Source of the DNA: Bacillus sp. FJAT-49711
Lineage (GTDB): Bacteria > Bacillota > Bacilli > Bacillales > Bacillaceae_C
Assembly: GCF_018343715.1 (NCBI RefSeq)
Contig: NZ_JAGYPL010000008.1
Span: forward strand, 24,091-88,090
Direction: 5' to 3'
Length of the DNA stretch: 64,000 bases
Shown: positions 42,258 to 51,875 of the stretch, one piece after another
Layout of the letters: the number at the start of each line of letters is the position of its first letter
Position numbering within the stretch: the stretch's first letter is position 1
Notes under the pieces: model-generated
Database searches by the model: none
Told to the model about the DNA's origin: nothing
Seen by the model: the letters and a program-made list of their open reading frames with translations, nothing else
Position numbers and translations under genes: made by a program

Positions 42258-42578
42258 CTAAAACCCTGGAAGGTTGATTCCTTTAGTGAATTGTCCCATT
42301 GTTTGATTTGTTAAATCTTCCGCTTGCTTTAACGCATCGTTCGTTGCCGCAAGAATAAGGTCTTGCAGCATTTCGATATCTTCAGGGTCTACCACTTCTT
42401 CTTTAATATTCACTTCAACGATTTCTTTATGGCCCGAGACAACGACTGTCACCATGCCTCCGCCAGCTGTCCCTTCAATTCGCTCTTCACCTAGTTTTTC
42501 TTGGGCTTCCGCCATTTTCTTTTGCATTTTTTGCATTTGCTTCATCATGCCTTGCATATTTCCCATTCCTCGCATCAT
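42258..42578 (-). CDS. yaaK: Nucleoid-associated protein EbfC (YaaK)
   Basis: A 106-residue YbaB/EbfC family DNA-binding protein, dimeric with a tweezer-like shape. The Met- and Gln-rich N-terminus ([12 protein letters not shown]) forms a helix, and [18 protein letters not shown] is the family core. The first ATG at 42578 has GGAGG 7 bases upstream. It lies between dnaX and recR, the universal order. Confidence 0.96.
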   Translation of the reverse strand: MMRGMGNMQGMMKQMQKMQKKMAEAQEKLGEERIEGTAGGGMVTVVVSGHKEIVEVNIKEEVVDPEDIEMLQDLILAATNDALKQAEDLTNQTMGQFTKGINLPGF

Positions 42579-42600
42579 GACACTACCTCCAAATAATCAT

Positions 42601-44280
42601 TTAGTTTTTGATTTCAATAAGATCGGCACCCACTAGCTTCATTGCTTCTGCTATTAACGGATCCTCATGTTCTTCCTCATTTTTCTTTCCATCTTGTGTT
42701 TGATTTTGTAAAAATTCCTCACGAATTTGCATCCATTGATCTTCTGGAACCCCGACAAACTGAAGCTTTTTCCCTGTAATTTCTTCAAGGATACTTGATG
42801 TAATATTTAAGAATGCCTGATTTTCCATCGCCATTTTACAATGTATCTCATATTTAAATTTTAAAATGAATGCATTTGACGAAGCTGCTGCTGGTTCAGC
42901 ATCAATGAGCAGAGCAGACTGAGAGCGCATTTGCCTGCTATTTAGCCTCTCCAATAATACCCCCCATTGACTCTTGACAGAATTTAAATCCTCTCTCGTC
43001 GCATCCGTCAAAATTTCTCTTATCATCCGCGTATTTACTCGGAACTCTTTTGATGCACGAGCTGTTTTTTTAGGAGACTGGGTCTGGGAAGCTTCCTCAA
43101 CGATTGGCCGGTTTGTTTTCAATTCATTGATTTCTTTTTCAAGCGAATCGATTTTAGCATATAATTCTTGAACTCCAGTTAGCTCGACCGTGTTCTTTGA
43201 TACTGTTTGGCATAACTTAACTAAACAAACCTCTAAGTAAATACGGGCATGGTTCGAAAATTTCATTTCTTGCTGAGTACTATTCAGTGTATCAATATAA
43301 TCATATATTTGCTCCGGTTGCATTTCTTCTGAGAGCCTTTTGAAATCATCATCAAGCATGGCACGTTCCAATGATTCCTCCAGGTTAGGAGCCGTTTTAT
43401 AAAGAAGAATATCTCGATAATACAAAATCATATCTTCTGCAAATCTCGCTGGATCTTTTCCTTCAAGCATCAATTTTTCAAGTGTTGATAAAGCTTCCGG
43501 AATATTTTTTTCATAAATCGATCTGCCTATTTTATTCAAATAATTATGTGAAACTGAGCCTGTTACCGTTAGTGCATCTTCTACAGTCACACGATCCGAA
43601 CTAAAAGAAACAGCTTGATCCAGCAAACTTAATGCATCCCGCATTCCGCCGCCGGCAGCACGTGCAATGATATGCAATGCCTTATCTTCATACTGCAGCC
43701 CAGATTCAGTTGCTATATGAGACATTCTTCCAACGATATCTTGAGCTGTAATCCGTTTAAAGTCGAAGCGTTGGCATCGGGAAATGATTGTTAGCGGTAT
43801 TTTATGAGGCTCGGTTGTCGCCAAAATAAAAATGACATGTTTCGGCGGTTCTTCTAATGTTTTCAAGAGGGCATTAAATGCACCAATTGAAAGCATATGC
43901 ACCTCGTCAATAATATAGACCTTATACGGAACGGCATTCGGTGCATATTTTACTTTATCGCGAATATCGCGGATTTCTTCGACCCCGTTATTAGAGGCAG
44001 CATCGATTTCAATAACATCTGGAATCGACCCATCCATGATCCCGCGACAAGCTGAACATTCATTACATGGTTCAGCTATCGGCATTCTCTCACAATTGAC
44101 TGCTTTAGCTAAAATTTTAGCCGCACTCGTTTTACCTGTCCCACGCGGCCCAGAAAATAAATAGGCATGGGTGGTTTTTTGTTGGAGGAGAGCATTTTGC
44201 AATGTTTTCGTCACATGTTCTTGTCCTATCACATCCGCAAATGATTGTGGTCTCCATACTCTATAAAGTGCTTGGTACAC
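42601..44280 (-). CDS. dnaX: DNA polymerase III gamma/tau subunit
   Basis: DnaX is the clamp-loader ATPase and, through its C-terminal part, ties the loader to DnaB and the polymerase. The 559-residue product has Walker A GPRGTGKTSAAK near residue 45, a zinc module CERMPIAEPCNECSAC near 64-79, Walker B IIDEVHML near 120 and the SRC motif ISRCQRF near 168. It starts with GTG after GGAGGGG. The 240 bases upstream (44281-44522) show no gene. Confidence 0.98.
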   Translation of the reverse strand: MYQALYRVWRPQSFADVIGQEHVTKTLQNALLQQKTTHAYLFSGPRGTGKTSAAKILAKAVNCERMPIAEPCNECSACRGIMDGSIPDVIEIDAASNNGVEEIRDIRDKVKYAPNAVPYKVYIIDEVHMLSIGAFNALLKTLEEPPKHVIFILATTEPHKIPLTIISRCQRFDFKRITAQDIVGRMSHIATESGLQYEDKALHIIARAAGGGMRDALSLLDQAVSFSSDRVTVEDALTVTGSVSHNYLNKIGRSIYEKNIPEALSTLEKLMLEGKDPARFAEDMILYYRDILLYKTAPNLEESLERAMLDDDFKRLSEEMQPEQIYDYIDTLNSTQQEMKFSNHARIYLEVCLVKLCQTVSKNTVELTGVQELYAKIDSLEKEINELKTNRPIVEEASQTQSPKKTARASKEFRVNTRMIREILTDATREDLNSVKSQWGVLLERLNSRQMRSQSALLIDAEPAAASSNAFILKFKYEIHCKMAMENQAFLNITSSILEEITGKKLQFVGVPEDQWMQIREEFLQNQTQDGKKNEEEHEDPLIAEAMKLVGADLIEIKN

Positions 44281-44522
44281 GATACTCCCCTCCTCTTTTT
44301 AGCCGTTCTTTTCCCGTTCTTTTATTATACCTTATTTAGGGATGCATTTTCAAAATGAATATCCTTGTTAAGTTGAAAAGAAGTATTATAAATAAAAATT
44401 GGATTCTCAACTGCGTTCAGCAGTAAATTTGCGTTTTCGTCATTTTTCGCTATTATTTCCCGGGGAATGACATTTTTTATATACATAAAATAAAAATGAG
44501 CTTAAAGATTTAAAATGCATCA

Positions 44523-44987
44523 TCAAATTCTTCTTATATTTAAGTAATACACAATAACTTGGATGGCTGGAATCATGAGGATGATTATTATTGGATAGTA
44601 TGAAAAGCTACTCTCAATAAACGGATAGAAAACAAGTAAAATTGCAGCAAACGGTGCCGTTATCATTGTAGACACGAAGGCTTTTCTGCATGCTTCTCCT
44701 GATATTTGCCGTTCTCGCTCATCAGCCTCTGAAAATTCAAAAGGATATAGCCAAAAAGTTATATTTTTTTGCTTTTTCTTTTTCCTTGAATAAAAAATAG
44801 AAACAATCACGACAAATATAAAAAGAAAGATGAACGGAGTAGTATTAATCAATATTTCCCAAGGAGGTTCCGGCTTTTTGATAATATTGGCAAATTGCAG
44901 ATTAGCATCATAGATAGCCGAAATTCCCCATCCGATTAAAACAAGAGACAATAAACTTGCGATCAATGAAAGTAGTGCTTTTTTCAT
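44523..44987 (-). CDS. Four-helix membrane protein paired with an HTH regulator
   Basis: A 154-residue protein with hydrophobic segments near 4-24, 38-60, 105-126 and 130-148. The loop after the second has a run of lysines and the motif SEADERERQISGEA. Such DERE loops occur in small membrane proteins (DUF2178-like) encoded with Cro-type regulators; I cannot confirm the family. The ATG overlaps the stop of the regulator gene by four bases and GGAGGGGGAG lies just upstream, so the two are one unit. Function unknown. Confidence 0.8.
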   Translation of the reverse strand: MKKALLSLIASLLSLVLIGWGISAIYDANLQFANIIKKPEPPWEILINTTPFIFLFIFVVIVSIFYSRKKKKQKNITFWLYPFEFSEADERERQISGEACRKAFVSTMITAPFAAILLVFYPFIESSFSYYPIIIILMIPAIQVIVYYLNIRRI

Positions 44988-45202
44988 TTTTTCTCCCCCT
45001 CCTGAACTTCCAACCAAAAGACTTCCTCCATCGGAAGATTAAACACTTTACAAATCGTCATTCCTAACAATAATGAAGGAACATAGTCTCCTTTTTCAAT
45101 TGCGGCAATCGTTTGACGAGTTACACCAACAAGGTCTGCTAGATCTGTTTGCGAGTACCCGAAACGAGCTCTTAATTCTTTGACACGGTTTCGAAGTAAC
45201 AA
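44984..45202 (-). CDS. Cro/CI-type HTH regulator, likely autoregulated
   Basis: A 72-residue protein that is almost only a helix-turn-helix domain: YSQTDLADLVGVTRQTIAAIE at about 15-35, then PSLLLGMTICKVFNLPMEEVF. The start is TTG at 45202, 5 bases after AGGAGG; a TTG six codons earlier overlaps the ribosome-binding site. It resembles the short YozG-like regulators that accompany membrane proteins. Two 18-bp palindromes of the same design flank its promoter, which points to self-repression. Confidence 0.9.
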   Translation of the reverse strand: MLLRNRVKELRARFGYSQTDLADLVGVTRQTIAAIEKGDYVPSLLLGMTICKVFNLPMEEVFWLEVQEGEKK

Positions 45203-45220
45203 ACAATCCTCCTCCTTCAA

Positions 45221-45238
45221 TGTTAAGTTGAATTAACA
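45221..45238 (-). promoter_or_regulatory. Operator-like palindrome 1
   Basis: TGTTAAGTTGAATTAACA: half-sites TGTTAA and TTAACA around 6 bases, directly upstream of the ribosome-binding site of the HTH gene. Confidence 0.65.
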
Positions 45239-45253
45239 TTTTACATGTATTGT

Positions 45254-45289
45254 ATGTTATAGTTCACAAAATGTAAAGTCAATTTAACA
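45254..45289 (-). promoter_or_regulatory. Promoter with overlapping operator-like palindrome 2
   Basis: TTGACT (45282-45277), 17 bases, TAACAT (45259-45254) on the minus strand. The -35 lies inside TGTAAAGTCAATTTAACA (45272-45289), which has the same length and nearly the same sequence as palindrome 1, 51 bases away centre to centre. Confidence 0.62.
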
Positions 45290-45331
45290 TTTATGTTGAA
45301 GATTTTCCATACGTATGTTTATATGAAATAA

Positions 45332-45364
45332 AAAAAACCAGATCTCTCTATAGGAAAGATCTAG
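45332..45364 (-). terminator. Terminator of the DUF2207 gene
   Basis: AGATCT arms with an extended, partly paired stem on the minus strand are followed by TTTTTTTTATTTC, 12 bases past the stop. Confidence 0.65.
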
Positions 45365-45375
45365 CCACACGCACA

Positions 45376-47073
45376 TTAAAAGGCACCTGAACCCCCGCCT
45401 CCACCACCTATACCGCCTCCGCTTCCAGTGGAGACACTACTATCTGAATTTGAAGCTGCTTGTAATTTTCTGTATTTCTCATCTGCACTGTTAAATCCAG
45501 ATGTCAGAATTGGCCCTGTGAATAAACAATACATTAATAAGGATTGATCCGCCCCGCCAATTTCTGACTGCCATGGCTGTAAATTACTTTGACTTTCTAT
45601 GCGAGATTTACTGGACATTCCTGATTCATATATGATTGCTCTCATTCTTGTATCTCTCGATACTTTTTGCCACTCAGAACTCTTAATATCATTGAGTCGA
45701 ATTAAAAAGTCGTTCCACTCCCTTTTTATCATACGGCATTCGAATGAAAGAGGCCTGTAAAAAATCGCCATACTAACACCAAATATAAACAGTATTACAG
45801 TGATGATCATCCAAAAATAAAAATCATAGTTCATAAAAATAATCATTATCGGAAGCACTAAAAAGGCTAGACTAGCAAAAATTCCTTTAACGACACGTTT
45901 ATTTTCACTTATTCCGAAGTTATCAATTTCTTTTTTTACAGCTTTACGCCAGCTCTCAAATCTTTGATAATATTTTGGTAGATTTTTTTCTTTGTCAATA
46001 TATTCATTTAAGTGCTCCGTACAAAATCGCCCATCTTTCCCCATATCGTCAAATAGCCATTCAATCACAATTTCTTCATGATGGTGCTCTACATTTCTGT
46101 TTACAAGCCTAAATTCATCATCAGCTACTTGGTCCACATTTCCTTTTCGAACAAGATCTAATAAAGCTGCTGTCACACTCTCTGAAGTTAATGCTCCTGT
46201 ATGCATAATGGTGGCTGGTATACTCATTTTCTGTTGTGGAACTAGTAATTGTTCTTTTTGCACTTTTTGATGTACGAGCGCATTCAAACGTTTTGAACGA
46301 ATATACTCCATTAATAGTAAGCCGCTAAAAAGCGCCAACATAACCGGAAGAGCTATCATTCCAAATGAGGAAGCTTTCTTTTGCCCTTCTTTAAATTTTG
46401 CTGCTTTCACTTCCAAAGCTTCCTTTTGATGTAAAAGGCTTTCTTTAATATTGGAATTAGAGTCTAATTTCATAGCTGTAAAAAGACCGGAATCATAAGC
46501 TATTCTAATGTCGCCATTTTCGTTTGCTGGTACGTATCCAAGATTGTATTGAACAATCCCATCTTCTTTAAAAACCTCTTTATGAAAAGCCTTATCATAT
46601 CCGAATGCAATTACATCATCGGTGGATTTAGGTGGATGAATCGTTATTGTCATATTTTCATAAGAAGATTCATTTCTGTTATCAAAAAATGGCCAATAAA
46701 ACTCTGTCATATCAGCATTTTTTTCTAAACCTTTCTTTATCGTATATTGTATCTTCACTTTTATATGTTCATTTTTTCCTTTTCGGTGGACTTTGTATAA
46801 ATGCCCCTCTTTTTCCACTCTTAGCGGTTCTCCATCTTCATCCGCTCTAAATTCGGTAATTTTCGCACCTTTTTTCGGGATTATTTCTCGGGTTATTCCA
46901 TTAAATTTACCTTCAAACGAATAATCATGAACTTCTACTACGTTCGTATCACCATTTTCAAGAAGGTAAGCGTCAATTTTCGTGTTTGTAATAGAAAAAT
47001 CTACTGCAAACGCCTGTGTAGGTATTATTAGAATAAAAAAAATAGCTAAAAAGAATAGTGCTTTTCTTTTCAT
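45376..47073 (-). CDS. DUF2207 membrane protein with glycine-rich tail
   Basis: A 565-residue exported protein. A signal peptide ends near residue 23 (TQAFA). An extracellular beta-rich DUF2207 domain follows (about 25-220, including FEGKFNGITREI and FYWPFFDNR). A membrane helix lies near 240-260, a cytoplasmic region near 285-405 (TSESVTAALLDLVRKG), then two helices near 412-455, a last soluble part and the tail GGGIGGGGGGSGAF, which is typical of the family. Function unknown; the family has been little studied. It is a single-gene unit not found here in B. subtilis. Confidence 0.9.
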   Translation of the reverse strand: MKRKALFFLAIFFILIIPTQAFAVDFSITNTKIDAYLLENGDTNVVEVHDYSFEGKFNGITREIIPKKGAKITEFRADEDGEPLRVEKEGHLYKVHRKGKNEHIKVKIQYTIKKGLEKNADMTEFYWPFFDNRNESSYENMTITIHPPKSTDDVIAFGYDKAFHKEVFKEDGIVQYNLGYVPANENGDIRIAYDSGLFTAMKLDSNSNIKESLLHQKEALEVKAAKFKEGQKKASSFGMIALPVMLALFSGLLLMEYIRSKRLNALVHQKVQKEQLLVPQQKMSIPATIMHTGALTSESVTAALLDLVRKGNVDQVADDEFRLVNRNVEHHHEEIVIEWLFDDMGKDGRFCTEHLNEYIDKEKNLPKYYQRFESWRKAVKKEIDNFGISENKRVVKGIFASLAFLVLPIMIIFMNYDFYFWMIITVILFIFGVSMAIFYRPLSFECRMIKREWNDFLIRLNDIKSSEWQKVSRDTRMRAIIYESGMSSKSRIESQSNLQPWQSEIGGADQSLLMYCLFTGPILTSGFNSADEKYRKLQAASNSDSSVSTGSGGGIGGGGGGSGAF

Positions 47074-47173
47074 TTGTCATCACCCCATACCCACAATTAC
47101 GAATAAAAACGAAAAAAGATTCAACTAGAATAGCACATAGGAATCCTGAGGCAGGGCCTTCATTCAATATTTT

Positions 47174-47204
47174 AGCTTTGCACAAAAAAACCCATCCACA
47201 AAGT
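47174..47204 (-). terminator. Terminator of the SRP RNA gene
   Basis: ACTCATTCAC and GTGGATGGGT pair over 10 bp with wobbles; the minus strand continues TTTTTTTGTG. Confidence 0.8.
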
Positions 47205-47229
47205 GAATGAGTTTTTGTATACAATTTAA

Positions 47230-47503
47230 ACTGCCGCACACCTTCCTCTGACTGTGTACCATAAGCGTTACTCAAGCAGTTAGCTCAATCCAGGCTGTCC
47301 TGCGGCACATGAGAGGTTCCACTTAATGCTGCTTCCTTCCGGACCTGACATGGTTCGTAGATTCCCATTGCGCAGGACCCAGATGTCAACACCACTTACT
47401 TGAGGCAGACCCTACAGTACAACAGCCTCGGGAAGGAATTCAATCCCGCTGGAGCGGATTGCGGGTTACAGGGCTCCGCTACATCCCCATCTAGCACGGC
47501 AAA
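47230..47503 (-). ncRNA. scr: Signal recognition particle RNA, large type with Alu domain
   Basis: About 274 nt. The 5' end TTTTGCCGTGC pairs with GTGTGCGGCAG at the 3' end. The S-domain core CAGGTCCGGAAGGAAGCAGC with the Ffh-binding loop is intact, flanked by GGTGTTGACATCTGGGTCCTGCGCAA, nearly the same as B. subtilis scRNA. The 5' region has the Alu-type GGGGATGTAGCGG and CCTGTAACCCGC parts. It binds Ffh (and HBsu in B. subtilis) for membrane targeting. It lies between tadA and dnaX, the standard place. Ends are estimated by pairing. Confidence 0.95.
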
Positions 47504-47589
47504 ATTGATACCATATTCATTAGCGAAACTAGTTCCGCGTATCAATTAGTATACTATCTTTTTGCTAATAAATCAATGTCTCTCAGTCG

Positions 47590-48108
<519 letters not shown>

Positions 48109-48123
48109 TTACATATAAATCAT

Positions 48124-48152
48124 GTCTAATCCCAATTTTCACCTCATAAAAT
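48124..48152 (+). promoter_or_regulatory. Possible sigma-E promoter of yaaH
   Basis: CATAAAAT (48145-48152) fits the sigma-E -10 CATACAMT at seven of eight positions; GTCTAATC 13 bases upstream is a partial -35. YaaH is made in the mother cell in B. subtilis. Confidence 0.42.
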
Positions 48153-48189
48153 GGTTACAACCATTTCTTTGGTTTAAGGAGGCGAAAAG

Positions 48190-49473
48190 ATGCAAATTCA
48201 TATTGTCGAGCCTAATCAGACATTAACTTCAATCGCTCTAAGATATAGCTTGCCAGCTAATACGATTTCAGAAGCAAATGAACTTCCTAATCCTGATAAA
48301 CTAGTTGTAGGCCAGGCACTAGTTATTCCAATCGTAGGAAGTTTTTATTGGGTACAAAGCGGGGACAGCCTTTGGTCTATTGGACAGAAATTTGGAGTCC
48401 CCTATCAAGAACTTGCTCGCATTAACGGTATTCCCTTGAATCGGCCAATTCATATCGGCTTACGTCTTTATATTCCCCAAAGGGCGAAATCAAATCGGGA
48501 ATTTAATGCCTATGTCGAACCATTTGGGAATACTGTCTCAGCCGCTCTTGAAACAAGTGCAAGACAGGCTGCACCATATTTAACGTATTTATCTCCATTC
48601 GGCTATTTGGCAAAGAGCGATGGGTCATTAACTTCACCGCCACTAAATAATTTCCCTGCCATTGCTCGGGCAAATCGCAACACTTTAGTCATGGTCGTTG
48701 CCAACCAAGAGGGTGGACAATTTAGCTCTGAATTAGCTCACACTCTACTTACGAACCAACAAGTCCAAAATACATTTTTGAATAATATTATTAAAGAGGC
48801 GAAAAGAGTCGGCTTTGGAGATGTTCACTTTGACCTCGAACGACTTTATCCAGGGGACCGTGAAGCCTATAATCGTTTTTTAAGGACTGCTCGTGACCGC
48901 TTGCATAACGAAGGGTTAATGATTTCAACTGCACTTGCACCGAAAACTAGCGCTACGCAAAAAGGTGAATGGTATGAAGGACATGATTATAAAGCACACG
49001 GAGAAATTGTCGATTATGTTGTCATCATGACGTATGAGTGGGGATATAGCGGTGGTCCAGCGATGGCCGTTTCACCAATTGGGCCTGTACGCGACGTATT
49101 AAATTATGCGATTTCTGAGATCCCCGCCAACAAAATTTTAATGGGACAAAATTTATATGGGTATGATTGGACTCTCCCGTTTGTAAAAGGGACAACAGCA
49201 AAAGCTGTCAGTCCACAACGAGCAATTGAAATAGCCGCTGCTAATAATGCTTCCATCCAATACGATCAAAAATCACAGGCACCGTTTTTTACGTATACTG
49301 CACAGGATGGTAAAAAGCATGAAGTATGGTTTGAAGACGCACGTTCCATTCAAGCAAAGTTTGATCTTGTAAAAGAATTAAAGCTTCGAGGAGTAAGTTA
49401 TTGGAAGCTTGGCTTATCCTTCCCACAAAACTGGCTCCTCATTACCGATAACTTCCATGTCGTAAAAAAGTAA
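48190..49473 (+). CDS. yaaH: Spore cortex N-acetylglucosaminidase YaaH/SleL
   Basis: A coat-associated enzyme that trims cortex fragments during germination. The 427-residue product, the same length as B. subtilis YaaH, has two LysM peptidoglycan-binding domains at the N-terminus (about 1-46 and 50-97, both with the xxGQ/GDSL-type start) and a glycoside hydrolase 18 domain from about 105. The catalytic acid is in GDVHFDLERL (DxxE form) near 220. There is no signal peptide, as expected for a coat protein. AAGGAGG lies 9 bases before the ATG, and a strong terminator follows. Confidence 0.96.
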   Translation: MQIHIVEPNQTLTSIALRYSLPANTISEANELPNPDKLVVGQALVIPIVGSFYWVQSGDSLWSIGQKFGVPYQELARINGIPLNRPIHIGLRLYIPQRAKSNREFNAYVEPFGNTVSAALETSARQAAPYLTYLSPFGYLAKSDGSLTSPPLNNFPAIARANRNTLVMVVANQEGGQFSSELAHTLLTNQQVQNTFLNNIIKEAKRVGFGDVHFDLERLYPGDREAYNRFLRTARDRLHNEGLMISTALAPKTSATQKGEWYEGHDYKAHGEIVDYVVIMTYEWGYSGGPAMAVSPIGPVRDVLNYAISEIPANKILMGQNLYGYDWTLPFVKGTTAKAVSPQRAIEIAAANNASIQYDQKSQAPFFTYTAQDGKKHEVWFEDARSIQAKFDLVKELKLRGVSYWKLGLSFPQNWLLITDNFHVVKK

Positions 49474-49476
49474 TCA

Positions 49477-49506
49477 AAAACCCGCTGTTAAGACGCAGCG
49501 GGTTTT
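49477..49506 (+). terminator. Terminator of yaaH
   Basis: AACCCGCTG and CAGCGGGTT form the stem, followed by TTCTATCTCC on the plus strand; 4 bases past the stop. Confidence 0.82.
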
Positions 49507-49536
49507 CTATCTCCAAATTATGCAATGTTAATGTTA

Positions 49537-49629
49537 TGGCGGAGGAAGAGGGATTCGAACCCCCGCGCGGTTTAACCCGCCTGTCGGTTTTCAAGACCGA
49601 TCCCTTCAGCCAGACTTGGGTATTCCTCC
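49537..49629 (-). tRNA. tRNA-Ser (UGA)
   Basis: A type II tRNA with a long variable arm (CAGGCGGGTTAAACCGCGC region). Acceptor GGAGGAA with TTCCTCC, anticodon loop CTTGAAA with anticodon TGA, T-arm GGTTCGAATCC. CCA is encoded. In B. subtilis a tRNA-Ser lies next to serS in the same region. Confidence 0.97.
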
Positions 49630-49728
49630 ATGGCAACAAAAAATATTTTATCAGCGCCAAGTATTAAAGTCAACTAAAAATTACAGAGTTAGTAGAAAAT
49701 ATATTATAACGTTGTTTTTTATTCAAAA

Positions 49729-50706
49729 TTAAAAAATGGAAATCTCATTTTTATAAAACGTGACAGTGGATTCCGCCATTTCAAGAATCCTTTTACGGAG
49801 TTCTTTAGGTTCAATAACCCTTATTTGGTCTGCAAACCCCAAAATATATCCTTTTGCTTCTTCTTCAGTATCAAAAGCAAGTTTAACAGGTATCCAATCC
49901 TTCCCAACTCTATTTCCGACTTCTATTACACGTGCGAAGCGCCCTGTAAAGGTTATTCTCGGTAAAATAGAATGCATGACCTCTACCAACACTTCATAAC
50001 TGGAAAGTTGATTTAAAAAGTTCTTTGTTGATGACTCCCAGTATTCAGCAAGATCAAAATCTTTTGGCCTTTTAAAAGTTCCATTAAGAAGTTCAGCATT
50101 GTGAATCCGTGATACTCGATAATTTCGTATGTCGCCATTTTCCTTGGATGCTATAAAGTACCAGAGATCTCCTTTGGCTACTAATCCTAGTGGGTTTACT
50201 ATTCGCTCATCCGTCTTTCCGTCTGCACGCTCGTATACGATTGTTATTTTATGTTCCTTCCATATTGCCTTTTTTAAGATTTCAAAGGAAACTGTTTTTT
50301 CTTTTTGCCTGCGCCAAGATGTTGTATCAATATGAATACGATTCCATACCTCTCTCGCATTTTCGCGATATATCGAAGGAAGTGACGCTATCAATTTATT
50401 TCTCGCTTCATTCGATGTACTAGCCATGCCTAGATCATCCAGTAGTGCTGTAGATGGAGATACGAGTAAAGCATGTATTTCTGGCTCTTTCAATCCAGTT
50501 AAGGTTGTTTGAAATCCTTCTAATAATGACCATCCTCCATTTTTACCACGTTCAGCCAATACCGGAACCCCTATTCCACTTAATGCATCCATATCCCTGT
50601 AAATGGTTCGTTCGGAAACTTCCAATCTCTCCGCTAATTCTTTTGCTGTCATTTGACCTTGCGCCTGTAATAGCAAAAGAATCGATACTAACCGATCTCC
50701 CCTCAC
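49729..50706 (-). CDS. HTH-WYL transcription regulator (YafY/YobV type)
   Basis: A 325-residue regulator from GTG 50706, 4 bases after AGGAG; a GTG four codons earlier is the alternative. Residues 1-60 are a winged helix (MTAKELAERLEVSERTIYRDMDAL), about 140-220 a WYL domain (ITIVYERADGKTDERIVNPLGLVAKGDLWYF) that senses a ligand, and the end is the WCX domain. It is divergent from an SDR gene and shares a 150-base control region with a perfect palindrome, so it probably controls that gene and itself. Confidence 0.92.
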   Translation of the reverse strand: MRGDRLVSILLLLQAQGQMTAKELAERLEVSERTIYRDMDALSGIGVPVLAERGKNGGWSLLEGFQTTLTGLKEPEIHALLVSPSTALLDDLGMASTSNEARNKLIASLPSIYRENAREVWNRIHIDTTSWRRQKEKTVSFEILKKAIWKEHKITIVYERADGKTDERIVNPLGLVAKGDLWYFIASKENGDIRNYRVSRIHNAELLNGTFKRPKDFDLAEYWESSTKNFLNQLSSYEVLVEVMHSILPRITFTGRFARVIEVGNRVGKDWIPVKLAFDTEEEAKGYILGFADQIRVIEPKELRKRILEMAESTVTFYKNEISIF

Positions 50707-50743
50707 CTTGCTCCTCACCTTCCTTTTATTTTTTAATTAAATA

Positions 50744-50758
50744 TGACATTAGATGTCA
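50744..50758. promoter_or_regulatory. Palindromic operator between WYL regulator and SDR gene
   Basis: TGACATTAGATGTCA, a perfect 6-3-6 palindrome, lies in the divergent control region, 38 bases from the regulator and 48 from the SDR start. Confidence 0.55.
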
Positions 50759-50805
50759 AGAATAGCAATGTATGATTAATATATACTTGTGAAAGGACTG
50801 ATTTA

Positions 50806-51639
50806 ATGAGACCATTAACCGGAAAAGTTGCTTTAGTTACAGGGGGAAGTAGAGGCGCTGGCCGTGGCATTGCCGTGGAATTAGGAAAAGCTGGAGCAAC
50901 AGTTTATGTAACCGGACGCAGCATCATAGGGGAATCCACCCATGATTGGCCTGGTACAATCGACGATACCGCTGCTCAAATAGAAGAATTTGGTGGAGAA
51001 GCTATAGCAGTGCGCTGTGACCACACGAACGATTCAGAGACTGAAGCGGTTATTCATCAAATTCGCAAAGAACAAGGAAAGCTAGATATTTTAATCAATA
51101 ATGTTTGGGGAGCCCATGACCTTGGAGTTGTAGCCGGACCCTTTTGGGAATTGCCATTGAAGAACTGGGATACAATGTTCACTTCTGGTGTACGTGCCCA
51201 ACTTGCTACGAATCATTTCGCAATTCCATTACTTCGTGAAAATAAACAAGCCCTCATCATTCATACGACCTTTTGGGATGATAACAAGTATACTGGACAA
51301 TTTTATTACGATTTAGCCAAAAACGCATTAAATCGAATGGCCTACTGTCTTTCAATAGAATTAAAACAAGACAACATAGCTGTTTTAGCCGTTTCCCCTG
51401 GATTTATGAGAACGGAGCTTGTGTTAAAGCACCATAAAGCAGATGAAGAGCACTGGCACGAATCTGAAGAATTAAGAAGAACCGAAACCCCTTATTATGT
51501 TGGACGTGGAATTGTGGCGTTGGCAGAAGATCCTAATGTTATGGAGAAAAGCGGACAACTGCTAAAAACAGGTGATTTAGCCAAGGAATACTATTTTACT
51601 GATATAGATGGACGATATATTCCTTCGTTTACAATATAA
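50806..51639 (+). CDS. Short-chain dehydrogenase/reductase
   Basis: A 277-residue NAD(P)H enzyme of the classical SDR type. The cofactor loop is TGGSRGAGRGIA at 13-24, NNVWG near 98 stands for NNAG, and the active-site Tyr-Lys pair is in YYDLAKNA near 165; the usual serine about 13 residues before it seems replaced by threonine (IIHTTFWDD). AAAGGA precedes the ATG. Its substrate is unknown. The divergent WYL regulator is the likely controller. In B. subtilis this space holds the deoxynucleoside kinase genes dck and dgk instead. Confidence 0.9.
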   Translation: MRPLTGKVALVTGGSRGAGRGIAVELGKAGATVYVTGRSIIGESTHDWPGTIDDTAAQIEEFGGEAIAVRCDHTNDSETEAVIHQIRKEQGKLDILINNVWGAHDLGVVAGPFWELPLKNWDTMFTSGVRAQLATNHFAIPLLRENKQALIIHTTFWDDNKYTGQFYYDLAKNALNRMAYCLSIELKQDNIAVLAVSPGFMRTELVLKHHKADEEHWHESEELRRTETPYYVGRGIVALAEDPNVMEKSGQLLKTGDLAKEYYFTDIDGRYIPSFTI

Positions 51640-51875
51640 ATTCTTTTACTAATTCTCTCTACAACACCAATCCAATCGATATTCCCTTACATGGACAAGA
51701 GGTATGCTAGTTATATGCGCTTAGTTAGACAGCAATAAATTAAGTTCAAAATTATATAAAACAAAAAACCCTGTGATATCTAAAATGTACCCTATAAGAT
51801 AGACACTTAAAAAAAGTCTCTCTTATGGGGTGTTTTTATTTATAATGAAAATAACAACTAGATGGGGCGGATCAT

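Noticed and set aside
47173..47503. Frames within the SRP RNA region
   Set aside because: The sequence is a conserved structural RNA; a 100-codon frame through it starts in the RNA and has no support.
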